Positions 1 through 7,083 of a stretch of DNA of 64,000 nucleotides are shown one piece after another. The stretch comes from Tsukamurella sputi (GTDB lineage: Bacteria > Actinomycetota > Actinomycetes > Mycobacteriales > Mycobacteriaceae): contig NZ_VIGV01000001.1 in NCBI RefSeq assembly GCF_007858445.1, forward strand, positions 1 to 64,000. The letters are read 5' to 3'. A program made the translations under genes and the position numbers. Below the pieces are notes generated by a model. That model did no database searches. It saw nothing but the letters and a program-made list of their open reading frames with translations, and was not told the origin of the DNA. Each line of letters starts with the position of its first letter. Position 1 is the first letter of the stretch.

Positions 1-526
1 TCTCCGACAACGCCGGCACCGAGACATTCATCCCCGGCAACGAAACACCCTTGTTGTTCGAGACCGGACCGCCCTCAGTGACCTCGCAGACCACGTCATC
101 GCCGTCCACCGAAACGACCCGCAGGCCGACCTTGCCGTCGTCGACCAACAGCCGATCACCCGGGCGAGCGTCCTGCGCCAACTCCTTGTACGTGGTCGAC
201 ACACGATCATGGGTACCGACCACGTCCTCGACGGTGATCCGCACCGTCTCCCCCGTCTCCCACACGGTGCGGCCATCGCCCGCGAAACGGCCCAGACGGA
301 TCTTCGGGCCCTGCAAGTCCGCGAGGATGCCCACCGCCCGACCAGTCCTATCCGAGGCGGCACGGACGCGGCTGTAATTCACCGCATGATCGGCGTGCTC
401 GCCGTGGCTGAAATTCAGGCGCGCAACATCCATGCCCTCCTCCACGAGAGCAAGGACCTTCTCATCGGTTCCGACAGCAGGGCCCAGGGTGCAGACGATC
501 TTGGTTCGACGAGTCACGGTGTCCAC
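1..526 (-). CDS. pyk: Pyruvate kinase, N-terminal 175 residues (cut by window edge)
   Basis: Cytosolic glycolytic enzyme that converts phosphoenolpyruvate and ADP to pyruvate and ATP. The visible part has the first strand of the barrel (TKIVCTLGP, residues 8-16), the active-site segment VARLNFSHG (34-42) and the DLQGPKIRLG motif (70-79) leading into the B domain. The start is GTG at 526, because a strong TAAGGAGG ribosome binding site (531-540) lies just before it and the next in-frame methionine would remove the conserved N-terminus. The stop of lgt is one base upstream, and the binding site lies over and beyond the last codons of lgt, so the two are very probably co-transcribed and translationally coupled. 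Truncation is only the window boundary. Confidence 0.95.
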   Translation of the reverse strand, partial: MDTVTRRTKIVCTLGPAVGTDEKVLALVEEGMDVARLNFSHGEHADHAVNYSRVRAASDRTGRAVGILADLQGPKIRLGRFAGDGRTVWETGETVRITVEDVVGTHDRVSTTYKELAQDARPGDRLLVDDGKVGLRVVSVDGDDVVCEVTEGGPVSNNKGVSLPGMNVSVPALSE

Positions 527-527
527 G

Positions 528-1538
528 TTAGTCCTCCTTATTCCGCGATGTGGAGTCTCCCGGCAACCCGCCGGTATCCATCTGACGAACATCAGCCTCC
601 GCGTCACCGTCGGACTCGGCGGACTCGGTCGATCCGTCCTGCTCGGCGGCTGCTTTCGACGGCGCCGGCTCCGGCTGGTCGAGCAGGACCGAGTCCTCCC
701 GTCCCTTCGGGGCGAGGAGGAAGTACGCCACGGCGCCGGCGAAGACGAGCGCCGCGGTGAAGACGTTGATGCGCACGCCGAAGATCAGCGTCGCGTGGTC
801 GTCGCGCATCAGCTCGATGAAGAAGCGGCCCAGGCAGTAGCCCGCCACGTACAGCGCGAACAGGCGGCCGTGGCCGATGCGGAACCGCCGGTCGACGATC
901 ACGAGGAAGCCCGCGACCAGCAGGTTCCAGATCAGTTCGTACAGGAAGGTCGGCTGCACCACGGCGAGCACGACGCCCGTGCTGTGCCCGTCGAGCACGT
1001 CGGGCCCGCGCTGGCCCACGTCGTTGGCGCGCTCGAAGATCTCTAGGCCCCAGGGCAGCGTCGTCGGGCCGCCGTAGAGCTCCTGGTTGAACCAGTTGCC
1101 GAGCCGGCCGATCGCCTGCGCGACGATGATCGCGGGCGCGATCGCGTCGGCGAAGGGCCCCAGCTTGATGCCCATCTGCCGGCATCCGATCGCCGCTCCG
1201 ACGCCGCCGAGAGCGACCGCACCCCAGATGCCGAGACCGCCGTCCCAGATGCGGAAGACCGCGCCGATGCCGCCGCCGCCGGGGCCGAAGTAGGTGCTGA
1301 AATCGGTCATCACGTGGTACAGCCGGCCACCGATGAGGCCGAAGGGCACGGCCCACACGGCCACGTCGACGACCTGGCCGGGCTTGCCGCCGCGCGCCAC
1401 CCAGCGACGGTCGCCCCACCAGCAGGCGACGATGATGCCGACGATGATGCACAGCGCGTACGCGCGGATCGGGATGGGCCCGAGGTGCCACACGCCCTGG
1501 GCGGGGCTCGGAATGCTCGCGAGGATCACGCCCGTCAC
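528..1538 (-). CDS. lgt: Prolipoprotein diacylglyceryl transferase
   Basis: Membrane enzyme that moves a diacylglyceryl group from phosphatidylglycerol to the lipobox cysteine of prolipoproteins, the first step of lipoprotein maturation. It has about seven hydrophobic segments and the family signature GRLGNWFNQELYG at residues 144-156, with the key Arg, Asn and Glu. The YHVMTDF segment near residue 74 is also typical. At 336 aa it is longer than enterobacterial Lgt because of a charged, disordered C-terminal tail of about 60 residues, as is common in actinobacteria. The start is GTG at 1538 without an obvious binding site; a second GTG three codons on is possible. It is followed directly by pyk. 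Confidence 0.95.
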   Translation of the reverse strand: MTGVILASIPSPAQGVWHLGPIPIRAYALCIIVGIIVACWWGDRRWVARGGKPGQVVDVAVWAVPFGLIGGRLYHVMTDFSTYFGPGGGGIGAVFRIWDGGLGIWGAVALGGVGAAIGCRQMGIKLGPFADAIAPAIIVAQAIGRLGNWFNQELYGGPTTLPWGLEIFERANDVGQRGPDVLDGHSTGVVLAVVQPTFLYELIWNLLVAGFLVIVDRRFRIGHGRLFALYVAGYCLGRFFIELMRDDHATLIFGVRINVFTAALVFAGAVAYFLLAPKGREDSVLLDQPEPAPSKAAAEQDGSTESAESDGDAEADVRQMDTGGLPGDSTSRNKED

Positions 1539-1562
1539 CCTACTGACAGGGCGGACGGGACG

Positions 1563-3083
1563 TCACTGCGAGCGCAGCCGCTCCCACAGCTCGGGCCAGG
1601 CGACGGTGCGCCCGGTGTAGAACTGCACCACCGGATCGCCGTGGTCGCCGGGTGCGGGCACCGCGCGACGGTGCGCGAAGGCAGCGTCGAGCACCGGGGA
1701 CGGCTCGCCGATCCACACCACCGAGCGGGCGTCGTCCGGCGGGCGTCCGAAGTAGTAGTACGCCCGGTGACCGCTGTACGCGCGGGGCAGCCCCTCGTCG
1801 CGGCCGAAGTAGTCGACGGCGGCGGCGAACGGATAGCTCTCGGCGACGATGACGGCGCCGTCGAGTTGGGCCGGCGGGAGGGTCCGGTACGCGGCGACGA
1901 CGGTGTCCGACAGCCGCTGGAGCAGGGTGTCGCCGTCGATGAGCATCGTCGCCGGCGCGCGCAGCGGCGGCGTGCCGATCCGTTCCGCCATCGCCGGCGA
2001 CCACACGGGCGCGCTCGCGACCCAGCTCGCCGCCGACCCGAGGAGGGCCAGGACGGCGACCGCCCGGAGGATCCCGTGCGCACGCCGTCCGCGCCGCGCG
2101 ACCCACCGCTCGACGACGACGGCGCCCGCCGCCATCGGGAGCGCGTAGACCGAGGCCAGGTAGTAGGCGCGACCGTGGGTCACGACGATCGTGACGACGA
2201 CCAGCACCAGTGCGACACCGAGGAAGCGGTACGGACGCAGGTCCCGCGTGCGCAGCAGCGCCACGACACCGGCGAGCAGCAGGGGCAGGCCGAGGAGGAG
2301 TCCCGCCCCGAACAGCCCGACCAGCGCGAAGCCCGCGCCGCCCGGCCATTCCGCGCGGACCACGGCGCCCATCCGGGTGTACGCCCAGTCGTGGCCGGCC
2401 TGCCACCACAGCGTGGGGACGATCGCGGCCACCGCGACCGCGCCTCCGGCCCACAGTGCCGGCCGGGTGAGCAGCCGACGGGGCCCGCACGCGAGGGCAG
2501 CGACCACCACGGCGATCCACAACGCGGGCACCAGGAACTTCGTCAGGAGGGACAGCGCGGTCACGACCCCGGCGAGGAGCAGGAGCCGGTCATCGCGGGT
2601 GCGCACCCACCGGACCAGTAGATAGACGATGACGGTCCACCACAGCGGGTCGAGCGAGTACGTCGCGAGCCAGTGGCCGACGGCGCTCACCAACGACATC
2701 GCGACGGCCGCGGCGGCGAAGGCCTGCGCCCACGCCCGCCCGCCGAGCTCGCGGGCGATCAGTCCGGCGAGCAGGGTGATCGCGACGACGGCGAGCGTCG
2801 CGGGAAGCCGCAGCACCACGAGGTTCCCGTGCGCGATCCGGTCGAGGCCCGCGGCGAGCAGCGGCACCAAGGGCGGCTGGTCGAAGTAGCCCGCGGCCGG
2901 GTGGTCCCGTCCGGCGACGACGAAGTAGGCCTCGTCGAAGAAATGGCCGTAGTTGCGGCTACCGATCAGCATCACGGCGAGCACGACGGTGCCGATCAGG
3001 GCCAGCGGCAGCCGCGCGACGGGCGGTGGGCCGCCGGCCGTGACGGCTTCGGCTCGGGTTTCGGGGGTGACCTGCGATGTCAT
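1563..3083 (-). CDS. GT-C glycosyltransferase, family 39-like (ArnT/PMT type)
   Basis: Predicted polytopic membrane glycosyltransferase of about 506 aa that would use a polyprenyl-phosphate sugar on the outer face of the membrane. An N-terminal hydrophobic segment is followed by a short acidic loop (HFFDEAYFVVAGRDH) carrying the DE pair expected for the catalytic base in GT-C enzymes, then YFDQPPLVPLLAA, many hydrophobic helices and a soluble C-terminal part. The ATG at 3083 is chosen over one 18 codons upstream because a GAGGG motif lies about 8 nt before it. Acceptor and sugar cannot be told from sequence. It is divergent from the sensor kinase; 24 nt separate it from lgt, but a functional link to Lgt is not evident. 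Confidence 0.75.
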   Translation of the reverse strand: MTSQVTPETRAEAVTAGGPPPVARLPLALIGTVVLAVMLIGSRNYGHFFDEAYFVVAGRDHPAAGYFDQPPLVPLLAAGLDRIAHGNLVVLRLPATLAVVAITLLAGLIARELGGRAWAQAFAAAAVAMSLVSAVGHWLATYSLDPLWWTVIVYLLVRWVRTRDDRLLLLAGVVTALSLLTKFLVPALWIAVVVAALACGPRRLLTRPALWAGGAVAVAAIVPTLWWQAGHDWAYTRMGAVVRAEWPGGAGFALVGLFGAGLLLGLPLLLAGVVALLRTRDLRPYRFLGVALVLVVVTIVVTHGRAYYLASVYALPMAAGAVVVERWVARRGRRAHGILRAVAVLALLGSAASWVASAPVWSPAMAERIGTPPLRAPATMLIDGDTLLQRLSDTVVAAYRTLPPAQLDGAVIVAESYPFAAAVDYFGRDEGLPRAYSGHRAYYYFGRPPDDARSVVWIGEPSPVLDAAFAHRRAVPAPGDHGDPVVQFYTGRTVAWPELWERLRSQ

Positions 3084-3192
3084 GCCGTCGACCCTCGCGC
3101 ACACCGCCGCCCGCGCGGTAGCGCCGTTCGGCGGCACGTCGACCGACGAAAGGAGGTATCGGCACCGTCGGGGCCGTCCTTACGATGAGTCC

Positions 3193-4290
3193 ATGCCCCT
3201 CGACCCCGGACCCCGCACGCGCGCCGCCCAGGCCGCGCTTCTCGGGGTGACCGCGGCCGGCACCGTCGCGCTGGTGATCGCCCTCTTCCCGGCCCTGCGC
3301 GGCGCGGGCCTGTGGTCGGGGGCGGCGGCGATGTTCGTCGCGTCCGTCGCCGTCGGGGTGTTGCGCCCGGTCCTCGCGGCCCCGGTCGTCGCGGCGACCG
3401 GCTGCGTCCTCGTCCTCGGCCCGTGGTCCGAGGCCACCTCTTCGGGCGCCGCGATCTGGGTCGCGGTCGCCGCCTCGCTCGTCTCCTCCGCGGCCGCGCA
3501 GACGGTGCGGGACCGCCGCGAGGCCGTGATCGCCTTCCTCCCGTTCGCCGTCTTCGCCGCGGCCGTCGCCGCGTCCTCGCATTCCGTGTGGGGCGCACTC
3601 GGCTCGCTGGCGCCGGTGCTCGGCGGCACCACGTTCGGACTGGCGCTGCGGCTGCGTGCGGCCCAGCGGGAGCGCCGGGCGTTCGCCGCGCGCCAGGCGA
3701 GGGCCGACGAACGGCTGGCGTTGGCCGCCGAGCTCCACGATCTGGCCACCGCTCGGCTCACGCGGATCGTGCTCGCCGCGCGCACCTCCGGGCAGCCCGG
3801 CATCGAGGAGGACGCACAGGCCGCGCTCGCCGACCTGCGGCGCGTGGTGGTCGGACTGCAGACCGCCGACGCGCCGTCGGCGCCGTTGGACCTCGGCGGG
3901 CTCGTCACGGCCTCCGAGGTCGCCGGGACCCTCGGTGCGGCGGTCGGCCGGGCCCGCGACGCCGGGCAGCGCGTCGACCTGTCGGGCGCGGTCGCGGAGC
4001 CGCTCCCCCGCGCGACGGCGGATTGCCTTGCGCGGGTGCTCGAAGAGGGCCTGGCGAACGCGCGCAAGCACGCCGCGGGGGCGCCGGTCGACGTCGAGGT
4101 GACCGCGCGCGGCGTCCGCGTGCACAATCCGTCGTCGCACGCCGATGCCGACCTGGCGTCGACCGGTAGCGGCACGGGCCTGCGGGGCCTGGCGGCACGC
4201 ACCGAGCTCGTCGGCGGGACGCTGCGGCACGGTCCCTCGCCCGACGGTGGCTGGACCCTGCAGGCCGACTTCCCGGCGGCCGCCCGATGA
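3193..4290 (+). CDS. Sensor histidine kinase (NarL/DesK-type)
   Basis: Membrane sensor kinase of 365 aa. The first ~150 residues form five or six hydrophobic helices with almost no extracellular loop, so the signal is probably sensed in the membrane. A linker follows, then a dimerisation/phosphoacceptor helix with LHDLATARL (His182) and an ATPase domain with N-box EEGLANARKHA and G-box GSGTGLRGLA near the C-terminus. The start at 3193 is the first ATG that begins just before the membrane region; an AGGAGG motif lies further upstream near 3150. The stop overlaps the start of the response regulator by 4 nt, so they form one operon with the lycopene cyclase gene. Confidence 0.85.
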   Translation: MPLDPGPRTRAAQAALLGVTAAGTVALVIALFPALRGAGLWSGAAAMFVASVAVGVLRPVLAAPVVAATGCVLVLGPWSEATSSGAAIWVAVAASLVSSAAAQTVRDRREAVIAFLPFAVFAAAVAASSHSVWGALGSLAPVLGGTTFGLALRLRAAQRERRAFAARQARADERLALAAELHDLATARLTRIVLAARTSGQPGIEEDAQAALADLRRVVVGLQTADAPSAPLDLGGLVTASEVAGTLGAAVGRARDAGQRVDLSGAVAEPLPRATADCLARVLEEGLANARKHAAGAPVDVEVTARGVRVHNPSSHADADLASTGSGTGLRGLAARTELVGGTLRHGPSPDGGWTLQADFPAAAR

Positions 4291-4913
4291 CGGTGCGCGT
4301 GCTGGTGGCCGACGACGACCCGCTCGTACGGGAGTACCTGCGGTCGGTGCTGTCCGCCGAAGTCGACCTCGACGTGGTGGCGACCGCCGCCGACGGGGCC
4401 GCGGCGGTCGAGGCCGGCATCGCGCACGCGCCACAGGTCGCGCTGCTCGATGTGCGGATGCCCGGCGTCGACGGGATCGTTGCGACCCGCGCGTTGCGCG
4501 AGCTGGAACCGCCGGTCGCGGTCGTTCTGATCACCACCCTGGATACCGATGCGGTCCTGGTCGACGGCCTGGCGGCGGGTGCCGCGGGCTTCGTGGTGAA
4601 GACGGCCGAACCGGGGCTGCTGGCGTCCGCCGTGCGGACCGCGGCCGCCGGGGGGTCGCTGCTCTCCCCCGATGCACTGGCCCGACTCGTGCGCCTCGCC
4701 GACGACCGCCCGCGCCGCGATCCCAGGATCGACGACCTGAGCGAGCGCGACCGCGACGTCCTGCGGGAGCTGGCGACGGGCGCCTCGAACGCGGAGATCG
4801 CGGCGCGACTGTTCCTCGCCGAGTCCACGGTGAAGGGCTACGTCTCCGCGCTGATGACGCGGCTGGACTGCGCGAACCGCACCCAGCTCGCGCTGCTCGG
4901 GGCAGCCCTATGA
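4287..4913 (+). CDS. Response regulator, NarL/LuxR family
   Basis: Cytoplasmic DNA-binding partner of the kinase encoded immediately upstream. The receiver domain (1-120) has the acidic cluster DDD at 9-11, phosphoacceptor Asp55 in LLDVRMPG, a Thr pair at 83-84 and Lys105. A LuxR-type helix-turn-helix fills residues ~148-205 (LSERDRDVLRELATGASNAE...). Length 208 aa is standard. It overlaps the kinase gene by 4 nt and the lycopene cyclase gene by 4 nt, so translation of all three is likely coupled. The targets are unknown; autoregulation of the operon is an obvious possibility but no operator was identified. Confidence 0.9.
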   Translation: MTVRVLVADDDPLVREYLRSVLSAEVDLDVVATAADGAAAVEAGIAHAPQVALLDVRMPGVDGIVATRALRELEPPVAVVLITTLDTDAVLVDGLAAGAAGFVVKTAEPGLLASAVRTAAAGGSLLSPDALARLVRLADDRPRRDPRIDDLSERDRDVLRELATGASNAEIAARLFLAESTVKGYVSALMTRLDCANRTQLALLGAAL

Positions 4914-5974
4914 GCGGCGGTCCGGATCTCGTCGTTCTCGGGCTCGGCCCGGCGGGGCGTGCGCTCGCGCACCGGGCGGCCGCCGCGGGCCTGACCGTGC
5001 GGGCCTTCGATCCCGCGCCCGACGCGCGGTGGCGGCGCACACTCGGGCTCTGGGCCGACGAGCTGCCGGATTGGCTCTCCGACGGGGTCGTCGCCGCGGT
5101 CTCGTCGCCGGCGGTGATCGCGCGGACCCGGCACGCGCTGCGCCGCGACTACGCGGTGCTCGACGTGGACGCGCTGCAGGACGCGCTGCCCCTCGACGGG
5201 GTGGACGTCCGGGCGGAACGGGCGGGGCGAGACGGGCACGACGACGCGTTCGTCGTCGACGCGCGCGGACCGTCGGCCTCGAGCGGCGCGCCCCGGCAGA
5301 CGGCGGCCGGGGTGCTGGTCCCCGTGGGTTCGCACGACGAGCTGTGGATGGACTGGCGACCGGCGCCGGGCGTGCCGGACTCGGCGCCGGCGTCGTTCCT
5401 CTACGCCGTTCGGGTCTCCGAGGACGCCCTGCTGCTCGAGGAGACCTGCCTCGCGGGCGCGCCCGCGCCGGCCGTCGACGAATTGCAGGCGCGGCTCCGC
5501 GCCCGGCTGGCCGACCGCGGCATCGCGGCCGGTGCACTGTATGAGCAGGTCGACTTCCCACTGCTGTCCCCCGGTCCCCGCCGCGGGCGCGGCTGGTGCG
5601 GGCTGGGCGTGCGCGGCACCACGCTCCATCCGGCGACGGGCTACTCCGTGGCGGGATCGCTGGCCTTCGCCGACGACGCGGTGGCGGCGCTGCACGCGGG
5701 CCGCAACCCCGTCGGGCCCGACGCGGTCGCGGCGCACCGCCTCCGGGCGGCCGCGCTGCGCGCGCTGTTGGGAATGTCCGCACACGAACAACGCGCGTTC
5801 TTCGAGGTCTTCTTCGGGCTCCCCGATCGGCACATACGCGCCTTCCTCTCCGGTCGGCCCACGACGACGACGAACGCCGCAGCGATGGCTGCGGCGTTCG
5901 CGGCGGCGCCGTGGGGGCTGCGCCGGCGCCTGGCGCGTGCTGTTACTCCGCCGGGTTCTCGCCCGCGGCGCTGA
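4910..5974 (+). CDS. Lycopene beta-cyclase family FAD protein
   Basis: Predicted flavoprotein of 354 aa that would form beta-ionone rings on lycopene in carotenoid synthesis. Evidence is the N-terminal dinucleotide-binding stretch VVLGLGPAGRALA (8-20), the central LLLEETCL block, a GYSVAGSL segment and the characteristic C-terminal FFEVFFGLPD. The ATG overlaps the response-regulator stop. No crtB, crtI or crtE is present in the window, so the cyclase is uncoupled from the other pathway genes here. Its last 32 nt overlap the end of trxA on the other strand. Carotenoid cyclase is the best reading; another FAD-dependent family member is possible. Confidence 0.8.
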   Translation: MSGGPDLVVLGLGPAGRALAHRAAAAGLTVRAFDPAPDARWRRTLGLWADELPDWLSDGVVAAVSSPAVIARTRHALRRDYAVLDVDALQDALPLDGVDVRAERAGRDGHDDAFVVDARGPSASSGAPRQTAAGVLVPVGSHDELWMDWRPAPGVPDSAPASFLYAVRVSEDALLLEETCLAGAPAPAVDELQARLRARLADRGIAAGALYEQVDFPLLSPGPRRGRGWCGLGVRGTTLHPATGYSVAGSLAFADDAVAALHAGRNPVGPDAVAAHRLRAAALRALLGMSAHEQRAFFEVFFGLPDRHIRAFLSGRPTTTTNAAAMAAAFAAAPWGLRRRLARAVTPPGSRPRR

Positions 5975-6311
5975 AGTCGGCCTGCTCGATCTCGAGCGAG
6001 CGGGCCTGGCCGATGAGGTCCTCCAGGGCCGCCGGCGGCAGCGCCCCGGCCTCGTTGTAGACGAGGTTGCCCTTCTTGAAGACCATCAGCGTGGGGATCG
6101 AGCGGATGTTGGCCGCGGCGGCGAGGCTCTGCTCGGCCTCGGTGTCCACCTTCGCGAAAACCACGTCGGGGTGTGCGTCCGATGCCTTCTCAAAGGTCGG
6201 CGCGAAGGCCCGGCAGGGCCCGCACCAGGAGGCCCAGAAGTCCACCAGCACGATATCGTTGCCGGTCACGGTCTGATCGAACTTGTCTGCGGTCAATTCA
6301 ACTGTCGCCAT
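5943..6311 (-). CDS. Thioredoxin
   Basis: Small cytosolic dithiol-disulfide oxidoreductase, 122 aa from the start used here. The active site WCGPC is at residues 29-33, preceded by VLVDFWAS, and the cis-proline loop reads RSIPTLMVF. The start at 6311 is chosen because the Trx fold starts there (MATVELT) and a GGAGGG motif stands immediately before it; an upstream start at 6356 would add 15 non-conserved residues. The C-terminus extends about 15 residues beyond a minimal thioredoxin. It is divergent from the lectin-LysM gene and convergent, with overlap, with the lycopene cyclase gene. No thioredoxin reductase gene is nearby. Confidence 0.92.
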   Translation of the reverse strand: MATVELTADKFDQTVTGNDIVLVDFWASWCGPCRAFAPTFEKASDAHPDVVFAKVDTEAEQSLAAAANIRSIPTLMVFKKGNLVYNEAGALPPAALEDLIGQARSLEIEQADFSAAGENPAE

Positions 6312-6407
6312 ACCCTCCCCAACGAATTTGCCGACTCCATGATTCCCATTCGCCAAAATGTCGGATGGGATCGCTATTGTCTACTCGGGCGTGCATCCGC
6401 GCGCCAC

Positions 6408-6424
6408 ATGTACACCGAGTACAT
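6408..6424. promoter_or_regulatory. Inverted repeat before the lectin-LysM gene
   Basis: ATGTAC-N5-GTACAT, a perfect 6-bp dyad, lies about 5 nt before the AAGGGG ribosome binding site of the lectin-LysM gene. It could be an operator or a 5' UTR hairpin. No known regulator was matched. Confidence 0.4.
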
Positions 6425-6441
6425 CTACTAAGGGGATACAC

Positions 6442-7005
6442 ATGACCGACGTGCTTCGCGCAGGTAACCAGCTCGGCCTCGGAGAGACTCTCGACTCCCT
6501 CAACGGCGGCTACACGCTGACCCTGCAGAGCGATGGCAACCTCGTGCTCACCGAGGGCGCCGGCACCGTGGTGTGGGCCAGCGGCACCGACGGCAAGGGC
6601 GTCGAGCGGGCCAACTTCCAGACCGACGGCAACTTCGTGCTCTACAACGGCGCCGGCGAGGGCGTCTGGTCGACCAACACCGAGGGCACCGGTGCCGACC
6701 GCATCGTCCTGCAGGACGACCGCAACCTCGTCGTGTACGCGGGCGACGCCGACAAGTGGGCCTCCAACACCGCCACCGACGCGCCGGCGCCGGCCCGTCA
6801 GGCCGCCCCGGAGCCCGAGCCCGTCGCCGCCGAGGCGCCGGCCGCTCCCGCGCCGCGCACCCACACCGTTGCTTCGGGCGACACCCTGTGGGCCATCGCC
6901 GAGCAGTACCTGGGCGACGGCAACCGCTACACCGAGATCGCGCAGCTGAACAACATCGAGAACCCCGATCTCATCAACGTCGGCCAGGTCATCACCATCC
7001 CCTGA
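6442..7005 (+). CDS. Bulb-type lectin domain fused to LysM
   Basis: A 187-aa protein in two parts. Residues 1-110 form a GNA/bulb-type mannose-binding lectin domain with three copies of the QxDxNxVxY-like motif: LQSDGNLVL (28-36), FQTDGNFVLY (59-68) and LQDDRNLVVY (90-99). After a Pro/Ala/Glu linker, residues 138-187 form a LysM peptidoglycan-binding domain (HTVASGDTLWAIAEQYLGDG and ending GQVITIP). No signal peptide or membrane segment is visible, although both domains bind cell-wall type ligands. An AAGGGG binding site precedes the ATG at 6442. It is a single gene with its own strong terminator. The function is not established; binding mannose-containing envelope glycans (LAM/LM) is an inference. 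Confidence 0.85.
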   Translation: MTDVLRAGNQLGLGETLDSLNGGYTLTLQSDGNLVLTEGAGTVVWASGTDGKGVERANFQTDGNFVLYNGAGEGVWSTNTEGTGADRIVLQDDRNLVVYAGDADKWASNTATDAPAPARQAAPEPEPVAAEAPAAPAPRTHTVASGDTLWAIAEQYLGDGNRYTEIAQLNNIENPDLINVGQVITIP

Positions 7006-7024
7006 TCGTCCGACGCGGATACGC

Positions 7025-7062
7025 GAACCGGCCGGCCTCCCCCGCGGGAGGCCGGCCGGTTC
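7025..7062. terminator. Bidirectional hairpin between convergent genes
   Basis: A perfect 17-bp stem (7025-7041 with 7046-7062) around a 4-nt loop lies between the lectin-LysM gene and the convergent acyl-CoA dehydrogenase gene. It has no U-tract, as is usual for high-GC actinobacterial terminators, and can serve both strands. Confidence 0.85.
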
Positions 7063-7083
7063 CGTGTCGCGGTCGTTCGGTGG

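Noticed and set aside
1-526. Pyruvate kinase as a truncated pseudogene
   Set aside because: The frame is open to the window edge and the N-terminal motifs are intact; the truncation is only the boundary.
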